Assembly (NCBI RefSeq): GCF_030063475.1
Contig: NZ_JASIRT010000021.1
Coordinates: 16,155 to 80,154, forward strand
DNA from: Roseomonas sp. E05
Lineage (GTDB): Bacteria; Pseudomonadota; Alphaproteobacteria; Acetobacterales; Acetobacteraceae
Direction: 5' to 3'
Length of the DNA: 64,000 nt
Part shown: piece by piece, positions 54,765-63,903 of the stretch
Layout: the number at the start of each line of letters is the position of its first letter
Position numbering within the stretch: the stretch's first letter is position 1
The notes under the pieces: model-generated
Seen by the model: only the letters and a program-made list of their open reading frames with translations
The model's database searches: none
Told to the model about the DNA's origin: nothing
Translations under genes and position numbers: made by a program

Positions 54765-55485
54765 ATTTGGCTCACGTCGCTTAGTTTTGAGATCGTTTTG
54801 CTATCGCATTTCAACTCTTAGCCCGCAACGTCAAAGGCGAAGCTTCCGGAACAATGCGGCGATGTGAGGCTTCGGGAACACTGGCCCGAGCCCGGCCATT
54901 TCCAGGCGCCTCATCGGCTGACGGCCGACCGGCACCGGCAGAGCGTTCGCCACGACTGGGTCACGCCGGTCCCGGCTCGTTCACCCGGCTGGCTGTACCC
55001 GTGGGTCGAGAAGTTCTTTCATGCGCCTTTCGGCGCCAAGCGCCAGGAGCCTCTTGAAGCTCCACTGCCGGGCGGCCATGGTTCGCAATGGAGGCGGCGA
55101 TGACCAGGACGCATACCGTCCACCTGTCGCTCGGGGACGATGCTTACGTAAGGGAGTTTGGTCTCCCGGACCGGCTGCAGCCTCGACACCGTGATCCGCG
55201 ACGCCTTGCGCGCTCAACGGGAAGCCGATGACGCCGAGCTCGATGCCGCCCTAGGGCCTCTCGTGGATGACGCGGAGGCCGACTTCGACCAGGGTGCGGA
55301 TCGCGACTTCGCAGGGCGCGATGAGTTCTGGGCTTACCTGACCGACCGGTCCTAGTACTACGGCGCGCCGGAGCGCGCCCCACCACGTAGACGTCACGGT
55401 CGCAGGAGGGTGTCTGCTCAACGTGGTCAGGGGCTCCGAGGAGGGCGTCACCTGTTTTCGTGGCGCTGGCAACGCTGGGACGAAG
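54765..55485. other. Spacer between the two cargo operons
   Basis: This 720-base stretch contains the broken antitoxin annotated at 55100-55355 and the promoter region of the motor operon. A 79-residue plus-strand frame at 54864-55103 ends at the antitoxin start, but its sequence is not convincing. Nothing else was found. Confidence 0.45.
55100..55355 (+). pseudogene. Frameshifted CopG/ParD-type antitoxin gene
   Basis: The first frame from ATG 55100 encodes MTRTHTVHLSLGDDAYVRE, the start of a ribbon-helix-helix antitoxin, then runs out to a stop near 55231. The +1 frame picks up at about 55165 with TVIRDALRAQREADDAELDAAL and continues to 55355. Together they would make one ParD-like protein of about 85 residues. 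No toxin gene (ParE) follows. It is a remnant of a toxin-antitoxin pair. Confidence 0.6.
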
Positions 55486-57801
55486 TCACGGTTGGGGCCC
55501 GGCCGTCACCTCCTCCCTACCATCAGGCCTCTGCTCAATGGCAGCAGGTGCATGAGTGACGCCTAGGCTTTCCATGTCATCTCCACCGGCAATTGGCTGG
55601 AGCGGCGCTACGGTGGCCTGGATGTCGCCGACGGCGCCCTGGACGCCCAGGGCCCAGAAGCCACGCAGCACGGATGGCGCGATCAGCCCGTCGAACTTCC
55701 CGGTAGAGATGGCGCTGACGTCCGCCGCCACAGCCTCGAGGTTGGGCACCCCGAACGACTGGAGTTCGGCCAGCCTGGTGGCGAGCTGGCTCAGGTTCGG
55801 CCGGGAGACCACGACGCCGGTGTCGTGGGCCCAGCAGGAGAAACCCGCCGCCCCGAGCAGGATGGCGAGCAGCCCGTTTGACCTGGTGCCCCGCCAGGTG
55901 AAGAGGTGCACGTCGTCCCCGGAGCGGAACGCCCGCCGCGTGTCCAGCTCCATGCGCCGGAAGGATTTCCTGCCTTCGTCAAGCAGGCGCGCCATGGTGG
56001 CGTCGATCCAGCCCGGCTGGTCGTCCCCCATGTAGACGGCGAGCATCTCGGCGGCGAGGCGGTCGTCCACCGGCTCCGGCGTGCTGTCCTCGAAGGTGGG
56101 AGGCGTGCCGCCCTTGTGCGGGTCGACGGTAATAATGCGGGTGGGCTCGTCCACTTCCCGAACGATCCACCGGCGCCCGGCGAAGACGATCAGGTTGCCC
56201 GCCATGACGGGGCTGCTGATCGGGATGGAGCCGAGCGAACGCCCACCGGTGACGATGCGCCACTCGTCGCTGCTGGTGAACAGGGCGAAGAAGTCGCGGG
56301 AGCCCGCGAGCCGCTCCCCCGCCTCGCCCAGCATGAGCACGCCGTCCGGCGCCTGCTCGATGAGCTTGGCGTCCGGGCCGCCCATGCTCCGCAGCAGGTC
56401 CATGAAGAGCGGCGGCTTCACCGAAGCGAACGGCCCCGGACCGCACAGCAGGCGGTAGATGGTCTCGGCCCGCGCGCCGCCCCGTTCGCAGATGACGGAC
56501 AGCGTCTGGTGCAGCAGCGCCGACCCGAGGCCGTCCACGCTGCTCGGCGCCTCGATGAATCCTTCGCCCAGGAGACGGATCGCGGCGATGGCCCGGATGG
56601 TCTCCTGCCGGATCTGGTCCAGCAGACTGGCGTCGGGCCTGAGCTCGTCCTCGAGGACGTAGACGCGCAGGACGGCGGGCACGCCAGCCCGGCGCCCGGA
56701 CCGGCCCAGGCGCTGCTTCAACGAGGACAGCGACCGCGGCGCCCCGATCTGCGCGACGGAGGCGACGGAGCCGATGTCGATGCCGAGCTCCAGGGTGGAG
56801 GTGCAAACCGCCGTGGTCGGCAGCCTCCCCTCCTTCAGGCGCCGCTCCAAATCTTCGCGCAATTCCTTGGACAGGTTGCCGTGGTGCGGAAAGAATTCGT
56901 TGGGAACGTTGTGCCGTTCGCACAGGCCGCGCAGCAGGTCCGCCACTGTCTCGACGCGGCGACGAGACCCGCCGAAGACCAGCGAATTCTTGCCTCGCAG
57001 CGTTCCGCACAAGTGGTCCGCCACGGCTCGGAGGGCCAAGTCCTTTTCGTCCTCTGTTGCTTGGGGGCGGAACGGCTCGATGTAGCCGCGCACCTGGAGC
57101 TGCAGGCTGCTGCCTCCAGGAGGTGACCGCACCGTCTGGACGTTCCCCGGCGCCGATGGCCGGAGCCAGGCCGCGGCGGCGTTCAGGTCACCCAGTGTTG
57201 CGGACAGGCCAATGCGGCGGGCGGGCTTGGTGGCCAGGGAGTCGATCCGGCGCAGCAGCGACGCGAGGTGGACGCCGCGTGGCCCGGCCAGGAAGGCGTG
57301 CAGCTCGTCGATGACGATGAAACGCAGGTTGCCGAACAGCGCCTTGGCGGCCGCAGGGCGTCGGCTGAACAGCGCCTCGATGGACTCGGGCGTGATGAGC
57401 GCCAGCCCGCGCGGCCGCTTTACCAGACCGCTTTTGGCCGCTGCGGGCGCGTCGCCGTGCCAACGCACCACCGACAGCCCTAGGCGCTCGCAGAGATCCT
57501 CCAGGCGGCCGAACTGGTCGTTGATGAGCGCCTTCAGTGGCGCGACGTAGAGGACCGACAGGCCTCTGACCGGCTCATCTGCGACCTCGGACAGCACCGG
57601 CAGGAAAGCAGCCTCGGTCTTCCCGGCTGCCGTCGAGGCCGCGACGAGGAGGTCGCCCTCTCCGCCCCTGACCTCCCTGATGGCGCGGGACTGGATCTCG
57701 CGCAGCCCGGCCCAGCCCTGGTCGCGGACCCAGCGCCGGACCTCCGGATGCAGGAGGTCGTAGGCGCCCGCCAGCTCAGAGCTTGAAAGCGGTGAGTTCA
57801 T
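55486..57801 (-). CDS. Lhr-like DEAD/DEAH helicase
   Basis: A 771-residue SF2 helicase. Motif I is AASTAAGKTEAAFLP near residue 55, motif II is FIVIDELHAFLAG, motif III is GLSATLGD, and motifs V and VI are STLELGIDIG and QRLGRSGRRAG. The C-terminal 350 residues carry the winged-helix and Lhr-core-like domain (GNLIVFAGRRWIVREVD). It is in the same class as BrxHI-type helicases. The ATG at 57801 overlaps the ATPase gene by 26 bases. It is last in the operon and probably acts on DNA or RNA-DNA hybrids. Confidence 0.85.
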   Translation of the reverse strand: MNSPLSSSELAGAYDLLHPEVRRWVRDQGWAGLREIQSRAIREVRGGEGDLLVAASTAAGKTEAAFLPVLSEVADEPVRGLSVLYVAPLKALINDQFGRLEDLCERLGLSVVRWHGDAPAAAKSGLVKRPRGLALITPESIEALFSRRPAAAKALFGNLRFIVIDELHAFLAGPRGVHLASLLRRIDSLATKPARRIGLSATLGDLNAAAAWLRPSAPGNVQTVRSPPGGSSLQLQVRGYIEPFRPQATEDEKDLALRAVADHLCGTLRGKNSLVFGGSRRRVETVADLLRGLCERHNVPNEFFPHHGNLSKELREDLERRLKEGRLPTTAVCTSTLELGIDIGSVASVAQIGAPRSLSSLKQRLGRSGRRAGVPAVLRVYVLEDELRPDASLLDQIRQETIRAIAAIRLLGEGFIEAPSSVDGLGSALLHQTLSVICERGGARAETIYRLLCGPGPFASVKPPLFMDLLRSMGGPDAKLIEQAPDGVLMLGEAGERLAGSRDFFALFTSSDEWRIVTGGRSLGSIPISSPVMAGNLIVFAGRRWIVREVDEPTRIITVDPHKGGTPPTFEDSTPEPVDDRLAAEMLAVYMGDDQPGWIDATMARLLDEGRKSFRRMELDTRRAFRSGDDVHLFTWRGTRSNGLLAILLGAAGFSCWAHDTGVVVSRPNLSQLATRLAELQSFGVPNLEAVAADVSAISTGKFDGLIAPSVLRGFWALGVQGAVGDIQATVAPLQPIAGGDDMESLGVTHAPAAIEQRPDGREEVTAGPQP

Positions 57802-59140
57802 CGTCACGCGGGCCTGCCTCGCCGACCGCGGGCACTTCGTTGGACCCGCTGGCGGTGGCCAGCTCGGGTTCCGGGATCTCGGCATCGTCGTCCGGAAAGT
57901 CTTGCGAGACCTGCACGTCGCCGAGCAGGCCGCGCCAGTCGGTACCGGGGTTCTGCTCGAGGACCGACAGAAGCTGGCAGAACGCCTTGATGGTGTTGCG
58001 GGGCGTGCGGAAGTAGGCCTCGCCCACGCGCTCGTTGCAGTGGGCCATGAAGGCGTGCAGGGCCTCGTCCGGCACCAGATGCCGAGCGGGGTCACCACCG
58101 GCGAAGACGTTCCGGACGTTCCCGAGCAGCACCATCAGCTCCTCGGGCGTTAGGCTCTGCAGGCGCAGCACCGGGCCGGAGAGGTCCACCAGGCCCTCGC
58201 GCGCAAAGCTGTTCTCGGAGAGCCGGGACTGCAGGGCGGCGTAGCTGTACAGGCCGCGGCGGGTGTCGGTGAGGAACTCCGGCGTGCCACCCATGACGAA
58301 GCCGATGCCGGAGGTGTTGCCCTGCAAGACGTCGTTCAGGATGGAGAGGATCTGCTCGTAGTTCTGGTCGCGGGCCTGCTTGCTCTGAAGCTTGTACAGG
58401 TTGACCATCTCGTCGAAGACCACGAGCAGACCGGCGTAGCCCGTGAGCTTCGCCAGCGCCGCCATCAGCTTCAGGCCCTCATAGAGGTCCTGGTCGTTGA
58501 TGATGTTCCGCACGCCCAGCGCCTGGCGCGCCTCGGTCTTGGTCGAGAACTCGCCGCGCAGCCAGCGCAGCGCGTTGGCCTTCAGTTCCTCGCTTCCTTC
58601 CTCGCTGCCGCGCCAATAGGCTTCCACCACGGTGGCGAAGTCGTAGCCGCCGCCCCCTTCCTGGAGGTGGACCAGGCGCTCCTCGAGTACCTTCTTCACG
58701 GGGACGCCCCGCTCCCCCGCAGCCTTGACCAGATCGGCTACGAACCGCTCCAGGACGCTGGCCAGCGCGCCGCCGTCGGGCTTGGTGCGGGTCGCCATGT
58801 TCCGCACCGCCTCTCCGTAAAGCGCCCTCGCTTGGCCGTTGGACGCCTGCAGGCGCCGGTCGGGCCCGAGGTCAGCGTGGACCGTCAGGAGGCGCTTCTC
58901 CAGCGCGACCAGGCGCACAAGGCTGAGGAAGAAGCTCTTACCGGCCCCGTACTCGCCGATGATGAAGCGGATCGCCGAACCGCCGTCGGCAATCCGCTCG
59001 ACGTCGCGCACCAGGGCCTGGAGTTCCCGCGCCCGTCCGACCTGGACGTGCTGCAGCCCGACGCGCGGGACGACGCCCGCCTGCAGCGCCTGGATGATGG
59101 TGTCGCGGTCACGGGGACGGATCTTGGTCAACGCGCTCAT
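57776..59140 (-). CDS. BrxD-like (DUF2791) P-loop ATPase
   Basis: A 454-residue ATP-binding protein of the BREX BrxC/BrxD (DUF2791) family. It starts KIRPRDRDTIIQALQAGVVP with the typical GVVPRVGLQHVQVGR segment. Walker A is IGEYGAGKSFFLSLV near residue 65 and Walker B is LLVVFDEMVNLYKL near residue 230, followed by GIGFVMGGTPEFL. It starts eight bases after the TerB-domain gene. In BREX the homologue works with a helicase, and the same pair is here. No BREX methylase or PglZ is visible. Confidence 0.85.
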   Translation of the reverse strand: MSALTKIRPRDRDTIIQALQAGVVPRVGLQHVQVGRARELQALVRDVERIADGGSAIRFIIGEYGAGKSFFLSLVRLVALEKRLLTVHADLGPDRRLQASNGQARALYGEAVRNMATRTKPDGGALASVLERFVADLVKAAGERGVPVKKVLEERLVHLQEGGGGYDFATVVEAYWRGSEEGSEELKANALRWLRGEFSTKTEARQALGVRNIINDQDLYEGLKLMAALAKLTGYAGLLVVFDEMVNLYKLQSKQARDQNYEQILSILNDVLQGNTSGIGFVMGGTPEFLTDTRRGLYSYAALQSRLSENSFAREGLVDLSGPVLRLQSLTPEELMVLLGNVRNVFAGGDPARHLVPDEALHAFMAHCNERVGEAYFRTPRNTIKAFCQLLSVLEQNPGTDWRGLLGDVQVSQDFPDDDAEIPEPELATASGSNEVPAVGEAGPRDDELTAFKL

Positions 59141-59148
59141 GCTGTCTC

Positions 59149-61770
59149 TCAGACCGTGGGAAGTTCGGAGCGGAGGTGCTCGGCGACGGCCACCATGTCG
59201 TCGTCGTTCTCGAGGATGGGCTCTTCGAACCGTTCGAACGCCCAGTCGTTGATGGTCTCGATGGCGCCTTCCGGGAAGAGCCGCAGACGCTTGGTCTCAG
59301 CTTCGAAGGCGGTCATGGGCATGAAACCGGCGGCGGCGACCGCGCCCAGCAGCGTGCCGTGCGCGTCGTCCAGGCCCTCGAACCGCTTCGCCGTCGCGCC
59401 TGCCGGTTCCAGGGCGGCGGGCGCCGCTTCGGTCACGAGTTCCGCCTCCTCGGTGAAGATGCTCGAGAGCAGGGACGCGACCTGGGTCGTCTCCTGCCGG
59501 ATGCGGGCCATGCGCTCCGCGTCCAGCGCAATGCCAGACTGACTGGCGGCTCCACCCGACTGCGCGGGCCCAGCGGGACGCGGCGTCTGGAAGTCTCCGC
59601 TCGCGCCCTGATGGAGCGCCGAGTGCACGGCCTCGGGCGGCAGGCCCAGCGTCTTGTGCAGCTTCTCCAGGAACGCGACCTCGGCGCGGGACGCCTGCCC
59701 GTCCGCGAGGACCGCGGAGATGGCGGCGCGCGCGATGGCCTGCCGGGCTTCCGGAGGAAGGTCGGCCGCCTTCTTGAGGGCGCCGCCGCTCTTGGTCCGC
59801 TCGCGCAGGCGCCAGACGAACGCCTCCAGACGGGTGGTCTCGGCCGGGTTCAGGTCGGGCATCGCCCTGGCTTCGCGGAGCAGCGCCTGGAATTCGAGGT
59901 CGGACACGTCGCCGTCGGCCGAGGCGGCCAGGGCGGCCACCTCCATGGCGGCCTTGGCCAGGTTGAAGGCGGGCCGGTCCGGATCAACGGCCGCGCCGTC
60001 GGGTGCCTCGAACAGCACGACGTCGGAGGTCATGGAGATGGCCTCGCCGCCGTAGCGCCGGTCCGGCTCCATCCCGAAGCCGAGTGCGTCGAGGCGCTGG
60101 AGAACCTGGGTGGCCACGCTGACCGGCAAGCGGTTGGTGCCGCGCTCGAGCGGGACGCCGAGGGCGTCGAGCAGCGGGCGCGGCGCTACCGACGCCATCG
60201 AGGGTTCGCCGAGCAAGGATTTGACGGACCGCCTCACCGCCTCGCCCGCCTCCGCCATCGCCTCCTCGCGCAGGCCGGGCGGGAGCAGCATCGCTGCCTC
60301 GAAGGTCCCGCGCGCCTCCGGCCTGCGCCCGAGCAGGCGGCTGTAGGCGTCGAGCTCGGTCTGGCTGGCCTCCAGCATGTCCCGCAGACCGGACAGAGGC
60401 GCATTCACACCAGAAATGTCGGGGAGGTTCTCGTGCGGACCAGGAATGGAGACCGTGAAGCCGTCGCTGGCCGCGCGGTAGCTCACGGAGACGCGGCGCT
60501 GCGGAGTGCGCACCGCCAGGCCCTTGGGGTGGCGCGACACGAAGTGCCGCGCGAAGAGGCTGCGCGTCTCCTCGAAGCAGCGTTGGCCTGGCGTCCGAAG
60601 CCGGGTCTCGGGACTGCCCAGAACCCATAGCAGCGCGTCGTCGGCTCCCAACGGCTTGCCTTCCGAGAGCACCACACCAAGGTGCAGGCGCGTGGCCAGC
60701 GGAAGCTCCTCGGACCAGTTTACCACCGCACTTGGCTGCACCGTCGGGGCCGCCTTGCCGGACAGGAGTGCGGCGGCAGCCAGGAAGGTCGTGGCGTAAC
60801 CCTTGAACGAGACATGGGCCGCGTAGATGTCCAGCAGGCGCTCCACTTCGCCTGTCAGCATGGCGGCATCGGCAACCTGCCGGTCGAAGAACAGCCTGCG
60901 CTCGAGGCCGTAGAAGAACAGGAAGACCAGCCCGATGTCGGCCTGCGGATCGACACGGCCGCCAGCCAGCCAGTCAATGTAGGCGCGGCGCCGCGCGGGC
61001 GACAGGCCGCCGTACTCGGGCCAGTAGTTCAGGCTCGCGACATCGTCTGCAGCGACGGTCCGGGCCACTCGCAGGGAAGGATTGATCAGGCAGCGGTCCA
61101 TCCCCCAGCCCTTGGGACTGGGGAGGTTCTCGCCCACGTAGATCATGCCGCCGGTAACCTGGGTTCCCCCAAGTTTGACCTCGGTTCCAGGCGGGATCCA
61201 CTTGGCGAGTTCGACTGCCGCGGGCTGCGTGGCCTGCGTGGGAGCCCGCGCTTCATTCCATGGTGACGGCCACGAGGTCGGTGCCCGAACGGACGGCGGC
61301 ACGCTCGGGTTCAGCGAGAACGCGCCCAGGGCCTGGTTGTCGGACGGGCTTCGCGGCGCTTGGCCCGACGGAGCCGCGCTTGGCAGCGGGGTGCCAGAAT
61401 CGGATGGGGTTGCGGGCCCTGGGCTGCCGCCCTCGCGGACGAAGAAGGTCGACAGTTCCGAAGCTGGAGCTGTCTGGGGCGTGCCTTCGGGTCGGGAGTT
61501 CAAATCCTCGACTTTCGAGGCAGGTGCAGCAGGACCTCCTTGTTGCGGGCCGTTGCTCGACGCTTTCATCACCGCCTCGAAGGCAAGGCGTGCTCGCCGC
61601 TCGCTTTCCGCTGCACGCTCATCCTTGCTTAGCAGGAAGGGTGACGCAGAACGACGCGCCGCCTCGGTGCGCGCGGTGTCGCGCGCCTGCAAAACCTGCC
61701 TCATGAGCAGCCAAGCCACGCCCGATGCGACGAGGCCACCTGCGAGTTGAAGGATCAGGGGTGATGGCAT
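59149..61770 (-). CDS. Membrane-anchored TerB-N / TerB / TerB-C protein
   Basis: An 873-residue protein. One N-terminal helix (LILQLAGGLVASGVAWLLM) is followed by a Pro/Ser-rich linker to about residue 185. The TerB-N domain has KWIPPGTEVKLGG and RRAYIDWLAGGR and then GLVFLFFYGLERRLFFD. A TerB-like helical domain follows near residues 640-720 (ALAASADGDVSDLEFQALLREA; VLADGQASRAEVAFLEKL), and TerB-C is at the end. TerB-N/C proteins are linked in other genomes with helicases and ATPases. Domain naming is from pattern recognition. Confidence 0.78.
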   Translation of the reverse strand: MPSPLILQLAGGLVASGVAWLLMRQVLQARDTARTEAARRSASPFLLSKDERAAESERRARLAFEAVMKASSNGPQQGGPAAPASKVEDLNSRPEGTPQTAPASELSTFFVREGGSPGPATPSDSGTPLPSAAPSGQAPRSPSDNQALGAFSLNPSVPPSVRAPTSWPSPWNEARAPTQATQPAAVELAKWIPPGTEVKLGGTQVTGGMIYVGENLPSPKGWGMDRCLINPSLRVARTVAADDVASLNYWPEYGGLSPARRRAYIDWLAGGRVDPQADIGLVFLFFYGLERRLFFDRQVADAAMLTGEVERLLDIYAAHVSFKGYATTFLAAAALLSGKAAPTVQPSAVVNWSEELPLATRLHLGVVLSEGKPLGADDALLWVLGSPETRLRTPGQRCFEETRSLFARHFVSRHPKGLAVRTPQRRVSVSYRAASDGFTVSIPGPHENLPDISGVNAPLSGLRDMLEASQTELDAYSRLLGRRPEARGTFEAAMLLPPGLREEAMAEAGEAVRRSVKSLLGEPSMASVAPRPLLDALGVPLERGTNRLPVSVATQVLQRLDALGFGMEPDRRYGGEAISMTSDVVLFEAPDGAAVDPDRPAFNLAKAAMEVAALAASADGDVSDLEFQALLREARAMPDLNPAETTRLEAFVWRLRERTKSGGALKKAADLPPEARQAIARAAISAVLADGQASRAEVAFLEKLHKTLGLPPEAVHSALHQGASGDFQTPRPAGPAQSGGAASQSGIALDAERMARIRQETTQVASLLSSIFTEEAELVTEAAPAALEPAGATAKRFEGLDDAHGTLLGAVAAAGFMPMTAFEAETKRLRLFPEGAIETINDWAFERFEEPILENDDDMVAVAEHLRSELPTV

Positions 61771-61872
61771 TGGACGGGTGCGATCCGGCGGCTCAAGGAT
61801 TTGCTTTGGATACGTGCGGAAATGCCGCGGCTAGTCGGATCGCGTTGCGCTTCATCAAGGCGCCCTCACGGC

Positions 61873-63399
61873 TCAATTGCCGCCCTCGAGCAGGCTGGAG
61901 TGGACCCAGCCCCATGCTTCGGCGTCGCCGACCCTGACCCAACCATTCGAGCGGCCGAAGACGTTGAGGTGGGTTCCCCCGGATGTGGTCCGCAGCACTT
62001 CGGCCGTACCGTTCGGTCCTGAGCGGATGTTGGCGCCGCCGCTCCGGATGACAATGCGTTCCCGATCCGGCGACGTGGCGGCTTGGGGAGGCGGCGTGGA
62101 GGGCGTCGTTGGCGCCGGATCCTTCCGGTGTTCCGGCGTGGGCGGCGACGCGGCAGCCGTCTCTGGGTGCACCACAGGCGCTCGCGGTCGCTGGGAAGCC
62201 GTCTCCGTCTGCACCGGCGGCGGGACGGTGTTCGACGCGACAGCCTGCCGGTCGCCGATCGGCCCCGCGACGAGGAGCCAAGCGCTGATGGCGCACGCCG
62301 CGAGCGTGGCAACCGTGTACTCGTGAGCCTGCCCGACGACAGGCGGCGGGGGCACAGACGCCATCCTCCGCTCCGCTGGTGCGGTACGTGTCGTGCCGCT
62401 GGAAAGTGAAGCACTGGCCTGAGAGGCCGCCTCCGCCGCCATGCAACGCTGGAACTCGGAAAATGCCGTAGCGAAGCGGCGAGCCAGATCAGGATTGCTG
62501 ACAAGATAGCTGACCGCCGTCATACCGGGTGCCGCGAAGCGCAGCAGGCCGTACCGAAGGATGGGGATGCTCCGGTTGCTCGCATACCGCCGGTCCGGGC
62601 TGCCGTCCTTGTTTGCCTTCTCCCAGATGCGGTTGACCATGACAGCGTCGGCCGGTGGGTCGATGACCTCCGCGACGATCGCTTCGGCGGCGTCCAGGTG
62701 GACGTCCAGCAGGCTCACCACCTTCGCCTCGACCCCGGCGCCGGTCATCGCGAAGCCGGGGTAGATCTCGAGCCCGACGCCGTCGGAATGCCGGAACGCC
62801 AATCCAGGCCAATCCGACTCCACGTGCTCCGGCAGAGTGGGGCCAATCCGAATCGCCCGCCTTTGCAGTGCCGCGCCGGACATCGGGGCGGAGTAGGTGC
62901 CGCACGACCAACTGGTGGTGACCCAGATGAACCTAACCGCCTCAAGTGCGCCGAACGCGGCCGCTACGTTCCGGAAGGCCACCAGCGTCGTCTGACTGAA
63001 ACTGAACTGGAGCGCCGTCCAGCAGGCGTTCCTTCGGGCGACGGCGTCCCCGAGCCTGCCTTCGGCCGCCGCAAGCTTGGTCCGGAGTGCTGGCAGCCGC
63101 CGCTCCATGAACGGCAACAACGGCGGCTTCGCGGCACGAGCAGTGCGACGGAAGGCAGCATCCCGGGCAGTAAGGATTCTGGGCAGTTCGGCCTCGAGTT
63201 GCCTGACCTCGTCAGAGATCGACTTCAGGCCGAAGCCGACATGGCTCAGGTCAAGTTCAACCCCTGCGGGGGTTCCGACGGGTCGTTCCTGCGCGCTGGC
63301 CGGAGCAACGCCTTGCCCGAAGGCGCGCAAGCGACCACCGACAAGACGAAACTCGATTTCTGGAAAGCCGGATGGACCAGTGTTAGCCGCCGTTGACAT
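61873..63399 (-). CDS. Membrane protein with C-terminal SH3-like domain, first gene of TerB operon
   Basis: A 508-residue protein. The first 350 residues are cytosolic and unrecognised, with an early helical segment (VRQLEAELPRIL; LRTKLAAAEGRLG) and a beta-rich part. A single helix (TVATLAACAISAWLLVAG) lies near 355-375. A Pro/Thr-rich linker then leads to a bacterial SH3 domain at about 445-508 (GANIRSGPNGTAEVLRTTSGG; NGWVRVGDAEAWGWV), which would face the periplasm and could bind cell wall. The ATG at 63399 is only about five bases from the likely transcript start, so the mRNA may be leaderless. Confidence 0.65.
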   Translation of the reverse strand: MSTAANTGPSGFPEIEFRLVGGRLRAFGQGVAPASAQERPVGTPAGVELDLSHVGFGLKSISDEVRQLEAELPRILTARDAAFRRTARAAKPPLLPFMERRLPALRTKLAAAEGRLGDAVARRNACWTALQFSFSQTTLVAFRNVAAAFGALEAVRFIWVTTSWSCGTYSAPMSGAALQRRAIRIGPTLPEHVESDWPGLAFRHSDGVGLEIYPGFAMTGAGVEAKVVSLLDVHLDAAEAIVAEVIDPPADAVMVNRIWEKANKDGSPDRRYASNRSIPILRYGLLRFAAPGMTAVSYLVSNPDLARRFATAFSEFQRCMAAEAASQASASLSSGTTRTAPAERRMASVPPPPVVGQAHEYTVATLAACAISAWLLVAGPIGDRQAVASNTVPPPVQTETASQRPRAPVVHPETAAASPPTPEHRKDPAPTTPSTPPPQAATSPDRERIVIRSGGANIRSGPNGTAEVLRTTSGGTHLNVFGRSNGWVRVGDAEAWGWVHSSLLEGGN

Positions 63400-63402
63400 A
63401 CC

Positions 63403-63432
63403 AAGGTGGTATCATAGCCTGTCCACCACCTT
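63403..63432 (-). promoter_or_regulatory. Promoter with operator-like inverted repeat
   Basis: The inverted repeat AAGGTGGT-N14-ACCACCTT has in its spacer a minus-strand -10 box TATGAT (63411-63416). A protein bound to the repeat would cover the promoter of the TerB operon. The -35 element is weak (GACCTT, 17-base spacing). Confidence 0.5.
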
Positions 63433-63548
63433 AAAGGTCATTGCGGTCACGCCACGTCCATTATTTGGTATAAATCCGAGGTTGCCGCTCCCCGGTGAGG
63501 CGGGGGGAGGTTGCGCGGAGCCACATACCGTTGCCGACCGAGCGAGCC

Positions 63549-63836
63549 TTATTGCGATGCCGGACCGGTGACTCGTGGGCTCCGCTTGCGCCGAAATAGC
63601 TGCCAGTCACGCCAAAACTGCCACGTCAGCCAGAACAAGCCGACTGTACCCCCTACCGTCGAGGCGATCCCGGCCGTCCACATGCCGAGCAATACCGCCG
63701 CGCCACCGATTGTCGTGCCCGGCGCCACGACGCCTTCCAGCAACCCGTTCGGCAGCGGCTCAAACCTAAAGGCCAAGAGCGCGTGGCCGATGCCAGTCAC
63801 GGACGCCATCATCAAGGTGTAAGTCACCAGCCTCAT
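63549..63836 (-). CDS. Small membrane protein
   Basis: A 95-residue protein with two or three helices (TLMMASVTGIGHALLAF, GGAAVLLGMWTAGIASTVGGTVGLFWLTW) and a basic C-terminus (RDWQLFRRKRSPR). No family is recognised. It precedes the TerB operon by 150 bases on the same strand. It may be part of the same cargo module. Confidence 0.5.
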   Translation of the reverse strand: MRLVTYTLMMASVTGIGHALLAFRFEPLPNGLLEGVVAPGTTIGGAAVLLGMWTAGIASTVGGTVGLFWLTWQFWRDWQLFRRKRSPRVTGPASQ

Positions 63837-63903
63837 TGTCCGCTCCCTTGCCTCTGATACTGGACCGTCCGGGCAGCTTACTACTACAGTTGCGTATTAT
63901 TGG

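Noticed and set aside
54864..55103. 79-codon plus-strand frame ending at the antitoxin start
   Set aside because: There is no ribosome-binding site and no recognisable sequence. The four-base overlap with the broken antitoxin is intriguing but not enough.
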